From positions 1-40,759 of the forward strand of contig MEEF01000022.1 of assembly GCA_001724355.1 (NCBI GenBank): a DNA stretch of 40,759 nucleotides, written 5' to 3'. Below the pieces are notes generated by a model. That model was not told the origin of the DNA and ran no database searches. It worked only from the letters and a program-made list of their open reading frames with translations. The stretch comes from Mesorhizobium sp. SCN 65-20 (lineage in GTDB: Bacteria; Pseudomonadota; Alphaproteobacteria; Rhizobiales; Rhizobiaceae). Position 1 is the stretch's first letter. Every line of letters starts with the position of its first letter. The translations under genes and the position numbers were made by a program. This document shows positions 20,835-28,723 of the stretch, one piece after another.

Positions 20835-22469
20835 TCATCCCTTGGCCATGTCGCGCAGACGGAATTTCTGGATCTTGCCGGTCGAGGTTTTTGGAATCTC
20901 GGCGAAGACCACGGCCTTCGGCACCTTGAAGCGGGCGAGCAGGGTGCGGCAGTGCTCGATGATCTCGGCCTCGGTCGCTTCCTTGCCCGGCTTGAGCTCG
21001 ACATAGGCCACCGGCACCTCGCCCCATTTATCGTCCTGGCGCGCGACCACGCCGCAGGAGGCGACGGCCGGGTGCTTGTAGAGCGCATCCTCGACCTCGA
21101 TCGACGAGATGTTCTCGCCGCCTGAGATGATGATGTCCTTGGAGCGGTCCTTGAGCTGGATGTAGCCGTCCGGATGCATCACGCCGAGGTCGCCCGAATG
21201 GAACCAGCCGCCGGCGAAGGCCTCGTCGGTGGCCTTCTTGTTCTTGAGATAGCCCTTCATGACAATATTGCCGCGGAACATGACCTCGCCCAGAGTCTCG
21301 CCGTCCGCGGGCGTCTTCACCATCGTCTCGGGATCCATCACGGTGAGGTCTTCGAGCGCGGCGTAGCGGACGCCCTGCCGTGCCTTCTTCGAGGTGCGTG
21401 TGCCCTTGTCGAGCCCGTCCCACTCGGCGTGCCACTCGTTGACGACTGCCGGACCGTAGGTCTCGGTGAGGCCGTAGAGATGGGTGACGGAGAAGCCAGC
21501 GTCCGCCATGCCCGAAAGCACCGCCTCGGGCGGCGGGGCGGCCGCGGTGTTGAAGGTCACCGTCTGCGGAAACTCCCGCTTGTCCTCGTCTTTGGCGTTG
21601 ATGAGCAACGACATGACGATCGGCGCGCCGCAGAGATGGGTCACACCGTGGTCGGCGATGGCGTCGTACATCTGCCTGGCACGGACCCAGCGCAAGCAGA
21701 CATGGGTGCCGGCCTGTACGGCGAGCGTCCAGGGAAAACACCAGCCATTGCAATGGAACATCGGCAGCGTCCAGAGATAGACCGCGTGTTTGGCCATGCC
21801 GGCATGGATCGTGTTGGTGTAGGCCATCAGCGCCGCGCCGCGATGATGGTAGACCACGCCCTTGGGATTGCCGGTCGTTCCGGACGTGTAGTTGAGCGAG
21901 ATCGCGTCCCATTCGTCGTCGGGCATCGACCAGGCGTAGCTGTCGTCGCCCGAGGCGACGAAGGCCTCGTAGTCGAGGCTGCCGATGCGTTCGCCCTTGG
22001 GGTAGGGCGCGTCTTCGGGATATTCGGGGTCGTCGTAATCGATGACGAGCGGCTTGACCTTGGCGATCGCCAACGCCTCCTTGACCACTCCGGAAAATTC
22101 GCGGTCGACGATCAGGAGTTTCGTCTCGGCATGGTCGAGCTGGAAGGCGATGATCGCGGCATCGAGGCGCGTGTTGAGCGAATGCAGCACCGCCTTGGTC
22201 ATCGGCACGCCGAAATGGGCTTCGAGCATCGGCGGTGTGTTGGAGAGCATCACCGTCACCGTGTCCCCCTTGACGATGCCTTTCGCGGCGAGCGCCGAGG
22301 CCAGCTGCAGCGACCGCTTCCACAGGTCTCGGTAGGAGAGCCGCTGGCCGCCATGGATCACCGCTACATGGTCGGGAAAGGCCTTGGCCGCGCGCTCGAG
22401 AAAGCTCAGCGGCGTCAGAGGCTGGTGGTTGGCGGGGTTCTTTTCGAGGTTGTCCTCGTATTTGCCCAT
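20835..22469 (-). CDS. AMP-forming acyl-CoA synthetase
   Basis: A 544-residue ANL-superfamily ligase that activates a carboxylic acid with ATP and couples it to CoA. The P-loop-like motif YTSGTTGNPKGV lies at 194-205. PMFHCNGWCFPWTL is typical of medium/long-chain and AlkK/DmdB-type ligases. LYGLTETYGPAV, GWFHSGDLGVMHPDGYIQLKDRSKD and the C-terminal PKTSTGKIQKFRLR (catalytic lysine) follow. The chain-length or special substrate (fatty acid, or methylmercaptopropionate as in DmdB) cannot be told from sequence alone. The start has GGGAGAG upstream. It follows a TauE/SafE exporter gene by 54 bases on the same strand, so they may form an operon. Confidence 0.9.
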   Translation of the reverse strand: MGKYEDNLEKNPANHQPLTPLSFLERAAKAFPDHVAVIHGGQRLSYRDLWKRSLQLASALAAKGIVKGDTVTVMLSNTPPMLEAHFGVPMTKAVLHSLNTRLDAAIIAFQLDHAETKLLIVDREFSGVVKEALAIAKVKPLVIDYDDPEYPEDAPYPKGERIGSLDYEAFVASGDDSYAWSMPDDEWDAISLNYTSGTTGNPKGVVYHHRGAALMAYTNTIHAGMAKHAVYLWTLPMFHCNGWCFPWTLAVQAGTHVCLRWVRARQMYDAIADHGVTHLCGAPIVMSLLINAKDEDKREFPQTVTFNTAAAPPPEAVLSGMADAGFSVTHLYGLTETYGPAVVNEWHAEWDGLDKGTRTSKKARQGVRYAALEDLTVMDPETMVKTPADGETLGEVMFRGNIVMKGYLKNKKATDEAFAGGWFHSGDLGVMHPDGYIQLKDRSKDIIISGGENISSIEVEDALYKHPAVASCGVVARQDDKWGEVPVAYVELKPGKEATEAEIIEHCRTLLARFKVPKAVVFAEIPKTSTGKIQKFRLRDMAKG

Positions 22470-22523
22470 GGCGTCTCTCCCTTGTCGTCCCGACCCTAGG
22501 TCACCGGTTCCGGAGGGTCATCC

Positions 22524-23294
22524 TCACATAAAGTCGCGTATCCCATCGTAAAGCAGCTTCACCGCGACCAGCGCCACGGTGGCGTAGGTGAAGGGGTAGA
22601 ATATCTCCGGCCGCATCCTTCTCACCAGCCAGGCGCCGGCCAGCGTGGCCAGCGGCGCGAGCGGCATCAGCGCCAGGGACGCCGTCAGGTTGGCGGTGTC
22701 GAACTGGCCGAGGGCGAAATACGGGATCAGCTTGATGGCGTTGGTCACGGCAAAGAAGATCACGCTCGTCCCTGTCAGGACCTTGGGGTCGAGGCGCAGC
22801 GGCAGGGTGTAGACCTGGAAGGGCGGGCCGCCGACATGGGCGACGAAGCTGGTGAAGCCGGCGATCGAGCCCCAGAAGGCGGCGGCGACCCGGTTCGGCT
22901 TTTCCTGGTGTTCGGCGCCGTGGCGGAGGCTGGTGTAGATCCAGCGCAGGACGAAGATGATGGCGATGGCGCCGACGATGAAGCGCACCATGTCGGCCGT
23001 CACCACAGAGGCTAGCAGCCATCCGACGGCGATGCCGGCCACGGAGCCGGGCAGCATCTGCCACAGGATCGAGCGGTCGTAGACCCCGCGCCAGGTCCAC
23101 AACGAGACGAGGTCCATCAATATGAGAATCGGCAGCAGGATCGCCGCCGCCTGCACCGGCGAGATGACCAGCGCCATGAGCGGCACGCCGACAAATCCGA
23201 CCGCCCCGCCGAAGCCTCCCTTGGAGAGGCCGACGAGGATCACCGCCGGCACCGCCGCTGCGTAGAACCACGGGTCGAGGAGAAGAGCCGTCAT
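22524..23294 (-). CDS. TauE/SafE family membrane transporter
   Basis: A 256-residue protein with about eight hydrophobic helices in two repeats, of the TauE/SafE (DUF81/UPF0721) family, which includes exporters of sulfite or organosulfonates. Family features are VPAVILVGLSKGGFGGAVGFVGVPLMAL at the N-terminus and the mirrored GFTSFVAHVGGPPFQVYTLPLRL in the middle. The transported substrate is not determined. The start has AAAAGG six bases upstream. It is the first gene of a likely pair with the downstream acyl-CoA synthetase. Confidence 0.88.
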   Translation of the reverse strand: MTALLLDPWFYAAAVPAVILVGLSKGGFGGAVGFVGVPLMALVISPVQAAAILLPILILMDLVSLWTWRGVYDRSILWQMLPGSVAGIAVGWLLASVVTADMVRFIVGAIAIIFVLRWIYTSLRHGAEHQEKPNRVAAAFWGSIAGFTSFVAHVGGPPFQVYTLPLRLDPKVLTGTSVIFFAVTNAIKLIPYFALGQFDTANLTASLALMPLAPLATLAGAWLVRRMRPEIFYPFTYATVALVAVKLLYDGIRDFM

Positions 23295-23467
23295 GGGGTG
23301 CCTTTTCGCCAGGGATAGCCGGATCGTGGTGGCTTGGCGAGTGCTGCGCCAATCTTTTCATGCGCTTGCGCGAGGCCCGGCATCCTGTTCAAGGGCGGCA
23401 CTTTGTTCTATGCCCCATTGCAAACATGATCGCCTTGCATAGGCGACAGGCATCCGGATCGAGGAAG

Positions 23468-24118
23468 ATGAACGCAAACACGCCGCCCAATCGCTGCCGC
23501 ATCGTGCTGATCGCGCCGCCCACGGTCGAGGCCGCCCGGGTCGAGGCTGCACTCGCCGGAGGCGACGTCGCATCGCTCATCCTGCCGGACGAAGGCGTCG
23601 ACGCCGCGTCGTTCCAGGCGTTCGCCGAAAAGGTGGCTGCCAAGGCACAGGAGGCCGGCGTGGCTGTGGTGGTCGCTGGCGATACCCGTGTCGCCGGCCG
23701 CATCCATGCCGACGGCATCCATGTCGAGGGCGGCAAGGAAGAACTCGCGGAAGCCATCGAGCGCCATCAGGGCCGCATGATGGTCGGTACCGGCGGCGCC
23801 AAGACGCGCGACGATGCGCTCGAACTGGGTGAAGAACGCCCCGACTACATCTTCTTCGGCCGCTTCGGCTACGACACCAAGCCCGAGCCGCATCCGCGAA
23901 ACCTCTCGCTCGGGGAGTGGTGGGCCGAAATGATCGAGATTCCCTGCATCGTCATGGCCGGCTCCGACATCGCCTCCGTCGAGGCAGTGGCTGCGACCGG
24001 AGCAGAGTTCGTCGCTCTCTCGGCCGCAGTGTTCGGCGATGGCGTCGACCCGCGCGAGGCGGTCGCCGCCGCAAATGCGCTGCTCGACGAGGTGGCGCCG
24101 CGTTTCGGGGAAGAATGA
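23468..24118 (+). CDS. thiamine phosphate synthase-like (ThiE/TenI) protein
   Basis: A 216-residue TIM-barrel protein resembling ThiE. ADGIHVEGGKEEL corresponds to the ThiE motif that normally reads DGVHLGQxD, and PDYIFFGRFGYDTKPEPHPRN matches the phosphate-side loop. IPCIVMAGSDIASVEAVAATGAEFVAL matches the terminal GGI phosphate-binding strand. The GQxD glutamine and magnesium-binding aspartate of true ThiE are replaced, so activity as thiamine phosphate synthase is doubtful. It may be a diverged paralogue with another role, and is often annotated only as thiamine phosphate synthase. It overlaps the next gene by four bases (ATGA), so both are translated together. Confidence 0.75.
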   Translation: MNANTPPNRCRIVLIAPPTVEAARVEAALAGGDVASLILPDEGVDAASFQAFAEKVAAKAQEAGVAVVVAGDTRVAGRIHADGIHVEGGKEELAEAIERHQGRMMVGTGGAKTRDDALELGEERPDYIFFGRFGYDTKPEPHPRNLSLGEWWAEMIEIPCIVMAGSDIASVEAVAATGAEFVALSAAVFGDGVDPREAVAAANALLDEVAPRFGEE

Positions 24119-25236
24119 TGCGTCGTCCGGCCCTTCTCTCCGCAGTGCTGTGCCTGGGCTTCGGGCTGCACCCCGCAGCGGCCATGGAGAGCGGGCCGCT
24201 GACGCCCAGCGATGCCGGCGCGGTGCCTTCGCTCGGCAAGTCCACCGAGACCATCGACCCGAGCCGCTTCGGACCTCCGCCGGCTGGGGCTACGCCAGCG
24301 CCCGCGGCGGCACCGCCCGCGCAGCCCACGCCCGCATCCTCGCCCGACCTCGGCGCAAATCCGTCCGCGAAGCCGTCAGACGGCATCGACCCCAACCGCT
24401 TCGGCGGCAAACACACCGACGAGCCCTACGGCGCTTTCCAGCGCGGGCTCTACAAGACGGCCTACAATCTGGCCCTCCCGCGGGCCGAGGCCGGGGATGC
24501 GGCGGCGCAAACTCTCATTGCCGAGATTCTGTCGCGCGGCCTGGGCATGGCGCGCAACGATGCCGACGCGGCGAAGTGGTACCAGCGCGCCGCCGAGCAG
24601 GGCGTGCCCGAGGCGCAGTTCCAATACGCGCTGATGCTGCTCGACGGAAAATACGTCACCCGTGATGACCAAGCCGCCACGGCGCTGATGCAGTCGGCGG
24701 CCGAGGCCGGCAACCGCTTCGCCCAGTTCAACTACGCCCAGATGCTGGTCAAGCGCGAGCCGGGCGAGAAGGGGTTGGTGAAGGCGGTTCCCTATTACGA
24801 GCGCGCGGCTGCGACCGGTCTCGCCGACGCTCAATATGCGATGGCCCAGATCTATGCCAACGGGGTCGGCGGCAGGTTGCGCGACGATCACCGGGCGCGG
24901 CTGCTGCTGGTCCAGGCGGCGCGGCAGAACTACGATACGGCCCAATTCGACCTGTCGCTCTGGATGGCCAGCGGCCGCGGCGGCGACCGCGACCTGAAGT
25001 CCGCCTTCGGCTGGATGAAGCTCGCCGCCGACGGCGGCAACGTGGCCGCCCGCAACCGTCTCGCCAAGTTCTACATGGGCGGCATCGGCGTCGATGCCGA
25101 TCCGATCCTGGCCGGGGCCTGGTACATCAGCGCGCGCCGCGCCGGGCTCACCGATCCGGAGATGGACGACTTCCTGCGCGGGCTCACCGACGAAGAGATG
25201 AAGAAGGCGCTGGAGAGGGCCAACCGCATTCGCTGA
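24115..25236 (+). CDS. secreted SEL1-like repeat protein
   Basis: A 373-residue exported protein. The signal peptide is about 1-23 ([23 protein letters not shown]). A Pro/Ala-rich low-complexity segment (about 50-95) follows, with two copies of an IDPxRFG motif ([21 protein letters not shown]). About six SEL1/TPR-type repeats occupy the rest, such as [54 protein letters not shown] and [27 protein letters not shown]. Such proteins act as scaffolds in the periplasm or in exopolysaccharide control (as ExoR). The partner is unknown. Translation is coupled to the ThiE-like gene. Confidence 0.85.
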   Translation: MMRRPALLSAVLCLGFGLHPAAAMESGPLTPSDAGAVPSLGKSTETIDPSRFGPPPAGATPAPAAAPPAQPTPASSPDLGANPSAKPSDGIDPNRFGGKHTDEPYGAFQRGLYKTAYNLALPRAEAGDAAAQTLIAEILSRGLGMARNDADAAKWYQRAAEQGVPEAQFQYALMLLDGKYVTRDDQAATALMQSAAEAGNRFAQFNYAQMLVKREPGEKGLVKAVPYYERAAATGLADAQYAMAQIYANGVGGRLRDDHRARLLLVQAARQNYDTAQFDLSLWMASGRGGDRDLKSAFGWMKLAADGGNVAARNRLAKFYMGGIGVDADPILAGAWYISARRAGLTDPEMDDFLRGLTDEEMKKALERANRIR

Positions 25237-25263
25237 AGTCGCGAGAAACGCGACTTCTCTTGC
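25235..25263 (+). terminator. hairpin after the SEL1-repeat gene
   Basis: A perfect 9-bp stem (GAAGTCGCG 25235-25243 and its complement 25249-25257, loop of 5) overlaps the stop codon and is followed by TCTTGCC. It is a plausible weak terminator before efp. Confidence 0.5.
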
Positions 25264-25339
25264 CTCAAACGGCATTTTGTGGTCTTGGGAGCGCCGATGG
25301 CGCCCCTTCCGGCGCAAACCTCTCTTCCGGAATCGAAAC

Positions 25340-25906
25340 ATGGCCAAGATTAACGGCAACGAAATCCGTCCCGGTAACGTCATTGAGCATGACGGCGGCC
25401 TGTGGGTGGCAGTCAAGACCAATGCGGTGAAGCCCGGCAAGGGCGGTGCCTACAACCAGGTCGAACTCAAGAACCTCATCAACGGCACCAAGCTCAACGA
25501 GCGCTTCCGTTCCGCCGAGACGGTGGAAAAGGTCCGCCTCGAGCAGAAGGACTTCTCGTTCCTCTACGAGCAGGGCGATGCGCTGGTGTTCATGGACACC
25601 GAGAGCTACGAACAACTCGAACTGCTCAAGGACTTTGTCGGCGATCGCGCTGCCTTCCTGCAGGACGGCATGATGGTTACCGTCGAACTCTACGAAGAGC
25701 GTCCGATCGGCATCGCGCTTCCGGATCAGGTTACGCTGACGATCACCGAGGCCGATCCGGTCGTGAAGGGCCAGACGGCTGCTTCGTCCTACAAGCCGGC
25801 CGTGCTCGAAAATGGCGTCCGCGTTCTGGTTCCGCCGTTCATCTCGTCGGGCGAGCGCATCATCGTCGACACCAACGAGATCACCTACGTCCGCCGCGCG
25901 GACTGA
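25340..25906 (+). CDS. efp: translation elongation factor P
   Basis: Relieves ribosome stalling at polyproline stretches. The 188 residues have three beta-barrel domains. The N-terminal KOW-like domain has [17 protein letters not shown], with Lys34 in the KPGKG loop, the lysine that EpmAB beta-lysylates. The C-terminus has [18 protein letters not shown]. The ATG at 25340 is the family start; a frame extending 21 codons upstream is rejected because EF-P begins [12 protein letters not shown]. suhB follows after 26 bases, suggesting one operon. Confidence 0.97.
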   Translation: MAKINGNEIRPGNVIEHDGGLWVAVKTNAVKPGKGGAYNQVELKNLINGTKLNERFRSAETVEKVRLEQKDFSFLYEQGDALVFMDTESYEQLELLKDFVGDRAAFLQDGMMVTVELYEERPIGIALPDQVTLTITEADPVVKGQTAASSYKPAVLENGVRVLVPPFISSGERIIVDTNEITYVRRAD

Positions 25907-25932
25907 TTTCTGTATAGCTGAGGGTCTAGAGA

Positions 25933-26733
25933 ATGGCGCGTTCGGCGATCATCAATGTCATGGTGCAGGCCGCGATGAAGGCTGGCCGGTCGCTGGCGCG
26001 CGACTTCGGCGAGGTGCAGAACCTGCAGGTCTCGCTGAAGGGCCCGGGCGACTACGTCTCCCAGGCCGACCGCAAGGCCGAGGACATCATCTTCGCAGAG
26101 CTGTCCAAGGCGCGGCCCGGCTACGGCTTCCTGATGGAAGAGCGCGGCGCCGTGGAGGGCGAAGACAGCCAGCACCGCTGGATCGTCGACCCGCTCGACG
26201 GCACCACCAACTTCCTGCACGGCATCCCGGTGTTCTCGATCTCGATCGCACTGGAACGCCAGGGCCAGATCGTCGCGGCGGTAGTCTACAACCCGGCGAT
26301 GGACGAACTCTACACTTCCGAGCGTGGTGGCGGGACCTTCCTCAATGACCGCCGCCTGCGGGTCTCCGGCCGCACCAAGCTGGTGGATGCCGTCATCGGT
26401 TGCGGCGTGCCGCATCTCGGTCGCGGCCACCACGGCAACTTCCTGCTCGAACTGCGCAACGTCATGGGCGAAGTCGCAGGCGTCCGCCGCCTCGGCTCGG
26501 CCGCGCTCGACCTTGCCTATGTGGCCGCCGGTCGCATGGACGGTTTCTGGGAAACCGCGCTTTCGCCCTGGGACGTCGCTGCCGGCATCCTCCTGGTGCG
26601 CGAAGCCGGTGGCTTCGTCTCCGACGGCAAGGGTGGCCAGGACATGCTCGAGGGCGGCTCGATCGTCGCAGGCAACGAGCTGATCCACAAGGCTCTGCTC
26701 AAGACGCTGAAGAAGCCTGTCACTCCGCGCTGA
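25933..26733 (+). CDS. suhB: inositol-1-monophosphatase SuhB
   Basis: A 266-residue lithium-sensitive-type monophosphatase fold. The metal sites are MEERG (Glu69/Glu70) and WIVDPLDGTTNFLHG (Asp86, Asp89), with the distal SPWDVAAGILLVREAGG. It hydrolyses inositol-1-phosphate and related sugar phosphates. In E. coli SuhB also takes part in the rRNA antitermination complex. It starts 26 bases after efp, which fits a two-gene operon common in rhizobia. Confidence 0.95.
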   Translation: MARSAIINVMVQAAMKAGRSLARDFGEVQNLQVSLKGPGDYVSQADRKAEDIIFAELSKARPGYGFLMEERGAVEGEDSQHRWIVDPLDGTTNFLHGIPVFSISIALERQGQIVAAVVYNPAMDELYTSERGGGTFLNDRRLRVSGRTKLVDAVIGCGVPHLGRGHHGNFLLELRNVMGEVAGVRRLGSAALDLAYVAAGRMDGFWETALSPWDVAAGILLVREAGGFVSDGKGGQDMLEGGSIVAGNELIHKALLKTLKKPVTPR

Positions 26734-26808
26734 GCGGCTCGCCCTTTTTGGTACCTTGCGTACCCCGCCTGCGCCCGACCATATTTGTCCGAGGCGCAGG
26801 GACGAGCG

Positions 26809-27498
26809 ATGACGGAGCATTTCCGCAAGACTGAGACGTCCGCGCCCTTCATCGGGCGCTTCGCCCTTTCGCGTGCCGAACTCATCGCCGACGGGGTTGT
26901 CCATGTCGTCGGTATCGTGCTGGCCATCGCGGCCGGTTCGGCGCTGCTCTCGATCTCTGCGTTCCACACGGCAGCCGGCGAGTACATCGCAGCCGTGTTC
27001 TTCGTGGTCGCGTTGCTCACCTCGCTGTCGGTCTCGCTGGCCTACAATCTGTGGCCGGTCTCGCCGGCCAAATGGATGCTGCGCCGTTTTGATCACGCCG
27101 GCATCTATCTCCTGATCGCGGCCACCTACACGCCGTTCCTGGCACAGTTGCCCGACCGCGCCACCGCCGGCCTGATGGCTGGCGTGGTATGGGCGGCCGC
27201 ACTGGCCGGCATGACGATAAAGCTGATCCTGCCCGGCCGGTTCGACCGCCTCGCGCTCGTGTTCTACCTGGCGCTCGGCTGGAGCGGCATCGTCATCGCG
27301 CGGCCGCTGGTCGCCGCACTTCCTTCCGCGACGCTGTGGCTGCTGATCGCGGGCGGCATCGTCTATTCCTGCGGCGTGATGTTCTATGCCCGGCACCAGC
27401 TGCGCTTCCAGAGTGCTGTCTGGCACTGCTTCGTGATCACCGGAGCCGGGCTGCATGTGGCGGCCATGATCGACCTCCTGGTGGTAGCCCGGCTCTGA
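26809..27498 (+). CDS. hemolysin III / PAQR-family membrane protein
   Basis: A 229-residue protein with seven hydrophobic helices. Family markers are ELIADGVVHVVGIVLAIAAG, LRRFDHAGIYLLIAATYTPF and QSAVWHCFVITGAGLHVAAMID. The His/Asp residues in the second and seventh helices form the zinc site of the PAQR/CREST fold, whose members are thought to be membrane hydrolases. Haemolytic activity itself is doubtful. The ATG at 26809 has AGGGA six bases upstream, better than the in-frame TTG at 26785. It stands about 75 bases after suhB, with only a weak hairpin between. Confidence 0.9.
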   Translation: MTEHFRKTETSAPFIGRFALSRAELIADGVVHVVGIVLAIAAGSALLSISAFHTAAGEYIAAVFFVVALLTSLSVSLAYNLWPVSPAKWMLRRFDHAGIYLLIAATYTPFLAQLPDRATAGLMAGVVWAAALAGMTIKLILPGRFDRLALVFYLALGWSGIVIARPLVAALPSATLWLLIAGGIVYSCGVMFYARHQLRFQSAVWHCFVITGAGLHVAAMIDLLVVARL

Positions 27499-27634
27499 GG
27501 GGCCGCTATCCTCAGGCACGTCGCGCAAGCGCCTTTCATTTTCGTCACATTTCCGCTTACAGTCGTGGTCCAATAACGCATCGCACCGATGCCGGGGTCG
27601 GCTTGGGCAGCGCGATGCGCGAACTCTTGGTTTT

Positions 27635-27673
27635 AGAGCGCCTCTGGCGCCTCCGGTGGAGGCGCGGCGCTCT
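27635..27673 (+). promoter_or_regulatory. large stem-loop in the leader of the MotA/TolQ-like gene
   Basis: AGAGCGCC (27635-27642) pairs with GGCGCTCT (27666-27673), and inside it GCGCCTCC (27647-27654) pairs with GGAGGCGC (27658-27665). Only TCTG is bulged and the loop is GGT. This 16-bp stem has no T-tract on the plus strand, so it is not a terminator. It ends 30 bases before the start codon and may control mRNA stability or translation. Confidence 0.55.
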
Positions 27674-27703
27674 GAACATGGGGAACTGGAAACCGGGGCG
27701 CCG

Positions 27704-28723
27704 ATGGCATTGTTGAAATCACTCGGGGCGGGCAGGGGCTCGGATGTCCTCAGCTACGACCCGCACCGTCTTTCCAGTCCGCAGGTGTTCCTGCTGACGA
27801 TGATCGTGTTCCTGGCGATCGTGGCGTTCATCGCGGCGATCCTGACCCGCCAGATCACCCACGCCTTCTCGACCAATCCCGGTCTCAACGGCCTCATCCT
27901 CGGCGTGCTCGTCATCGGCATCGGGCTGGCCTTCGTCCAGGTCGGGCGGCTGTTCCGCGAAGTGCGCTGGGTCAATTCCTTCAGGGCCGGGTCCGAGGTC
28001 ACCGAGCCCGTTCTGCTCGCGCCGATGAAGGCAATGCTCAGCCGATCCTCGTCGATGGCCTTCTCGGCGAGTTCGATGCGCACCATGCTCGATTCCATCG
28101 CCAACCGCCTCGACGAGACGCGGGACGTCTCGCGCTATCTCGTCGGCCTGCTGGTCTTCCTCGGACTGCTCGGCACGTTCTGGGGCTTGCTGCAGACCAT
28201 CGGCTCCATCGGCGACACCATCCAGTCCCTCGATCCCGGATCGGGCGATGCCGCAGCGGTGCTCGAGGCGCTGAAGGCGGGGCTCGCGGCACCACTCCAG
28301 GGCATGGGCACGGCGTTTTCGTCCTCGCTCTTCGGCCTTTCGGGCTCGCTGGTCCTCGGCTTCCTCGACCTCCAGGCCGGGCGTGCGCAGACCCGCTTCT
28401 ACACCGAGCTCGAAAACTGGCTGTCCACCGCCACGGATCTTTCTTCAGACATCGTCGTCGCTGACGCCAAGAGCGGCTCGGCCGACGAGATCCGCGTGCT
28501 CTCCGAGCGCCTGCGGCATCTCCAGGAGCAGGGTGGCTCCAACCCGCGCGTCGCAGCCGCGATGGCCAACCTTGCCGACGGCATCTCCGGCCTCGTCAAG
28601 AACATGCGCAGCGAGCAGCAGATCATGCGCGACTGGGTAGAGGCTCAGTCGGACGAACAGAAAGCGATGCGGACCACGCTCGAGAAGATCGCCGATGCCC
28701 TCAAGAAAGAGGGAGTCCACTAA
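27704..28723 (+). CDS. MotA/TolQ/ExbB-like proton-channel protein (non-flagellar)
   Basis: A 339-residue membrane protein with four helices: about 28-49, 61-80, 143-165 and 197-220. The third contains LVGLLVFLGLLGTFWGLLQTIGSI, the GxxGTxxG pattern of TolQ/ExbB/MotA. The fourth contains LQGMGTAFSSSLFGLSGSLVLGFLDL. A cytoplasmic C-terminal region of about 110 residues (LSERLRHLQEQGG, helical) is unlike MotA. It is followed directly by a MotB-like gene, so the two should form an ion-driven complex pulling on peptidoglycan. No flagellar genes are near. The ATG at 27704 opens MALLKSLGAG; a weak GGGG precedes it. Confidence 0.8.
   Translation: MALLKSLGAGRGSDVLSYDPHRLSSPQVFLLTMIVFLAIVAFIAAILTRQITHAFSTNPGLNGLILGVLVIGIGLAFVQVGRLFREVRWVNSFRAGSEVTEPVLLAPMKAMLSRSSSMAFSASSMRTMLDSIANRLDETRDVSRYLVGLLVFLGLLGTFWGLLQTIGSIGDTIQSLDPGSGDAAAVLEALKAGLAAPLQGMGTAFSSSLFGLSGSLVLGFLDLQAGRAQTRFYTELENWLSTATDLSSDIVVADAKSGSADEIRVLSERLRHLQEQGGSNPRVAAAMANLADGISGLVKNMRSEQQIMRDWVEAQSDEQKAMRTTLEKIADALKKEGVH

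Noticed and set aside
25885-27573. Minus-strand open frame of about 560 codons over suhB and the hemolysin-III gene
   Set aside because: Antisense shadow; the plus strand carries complete, well-started family proteins.
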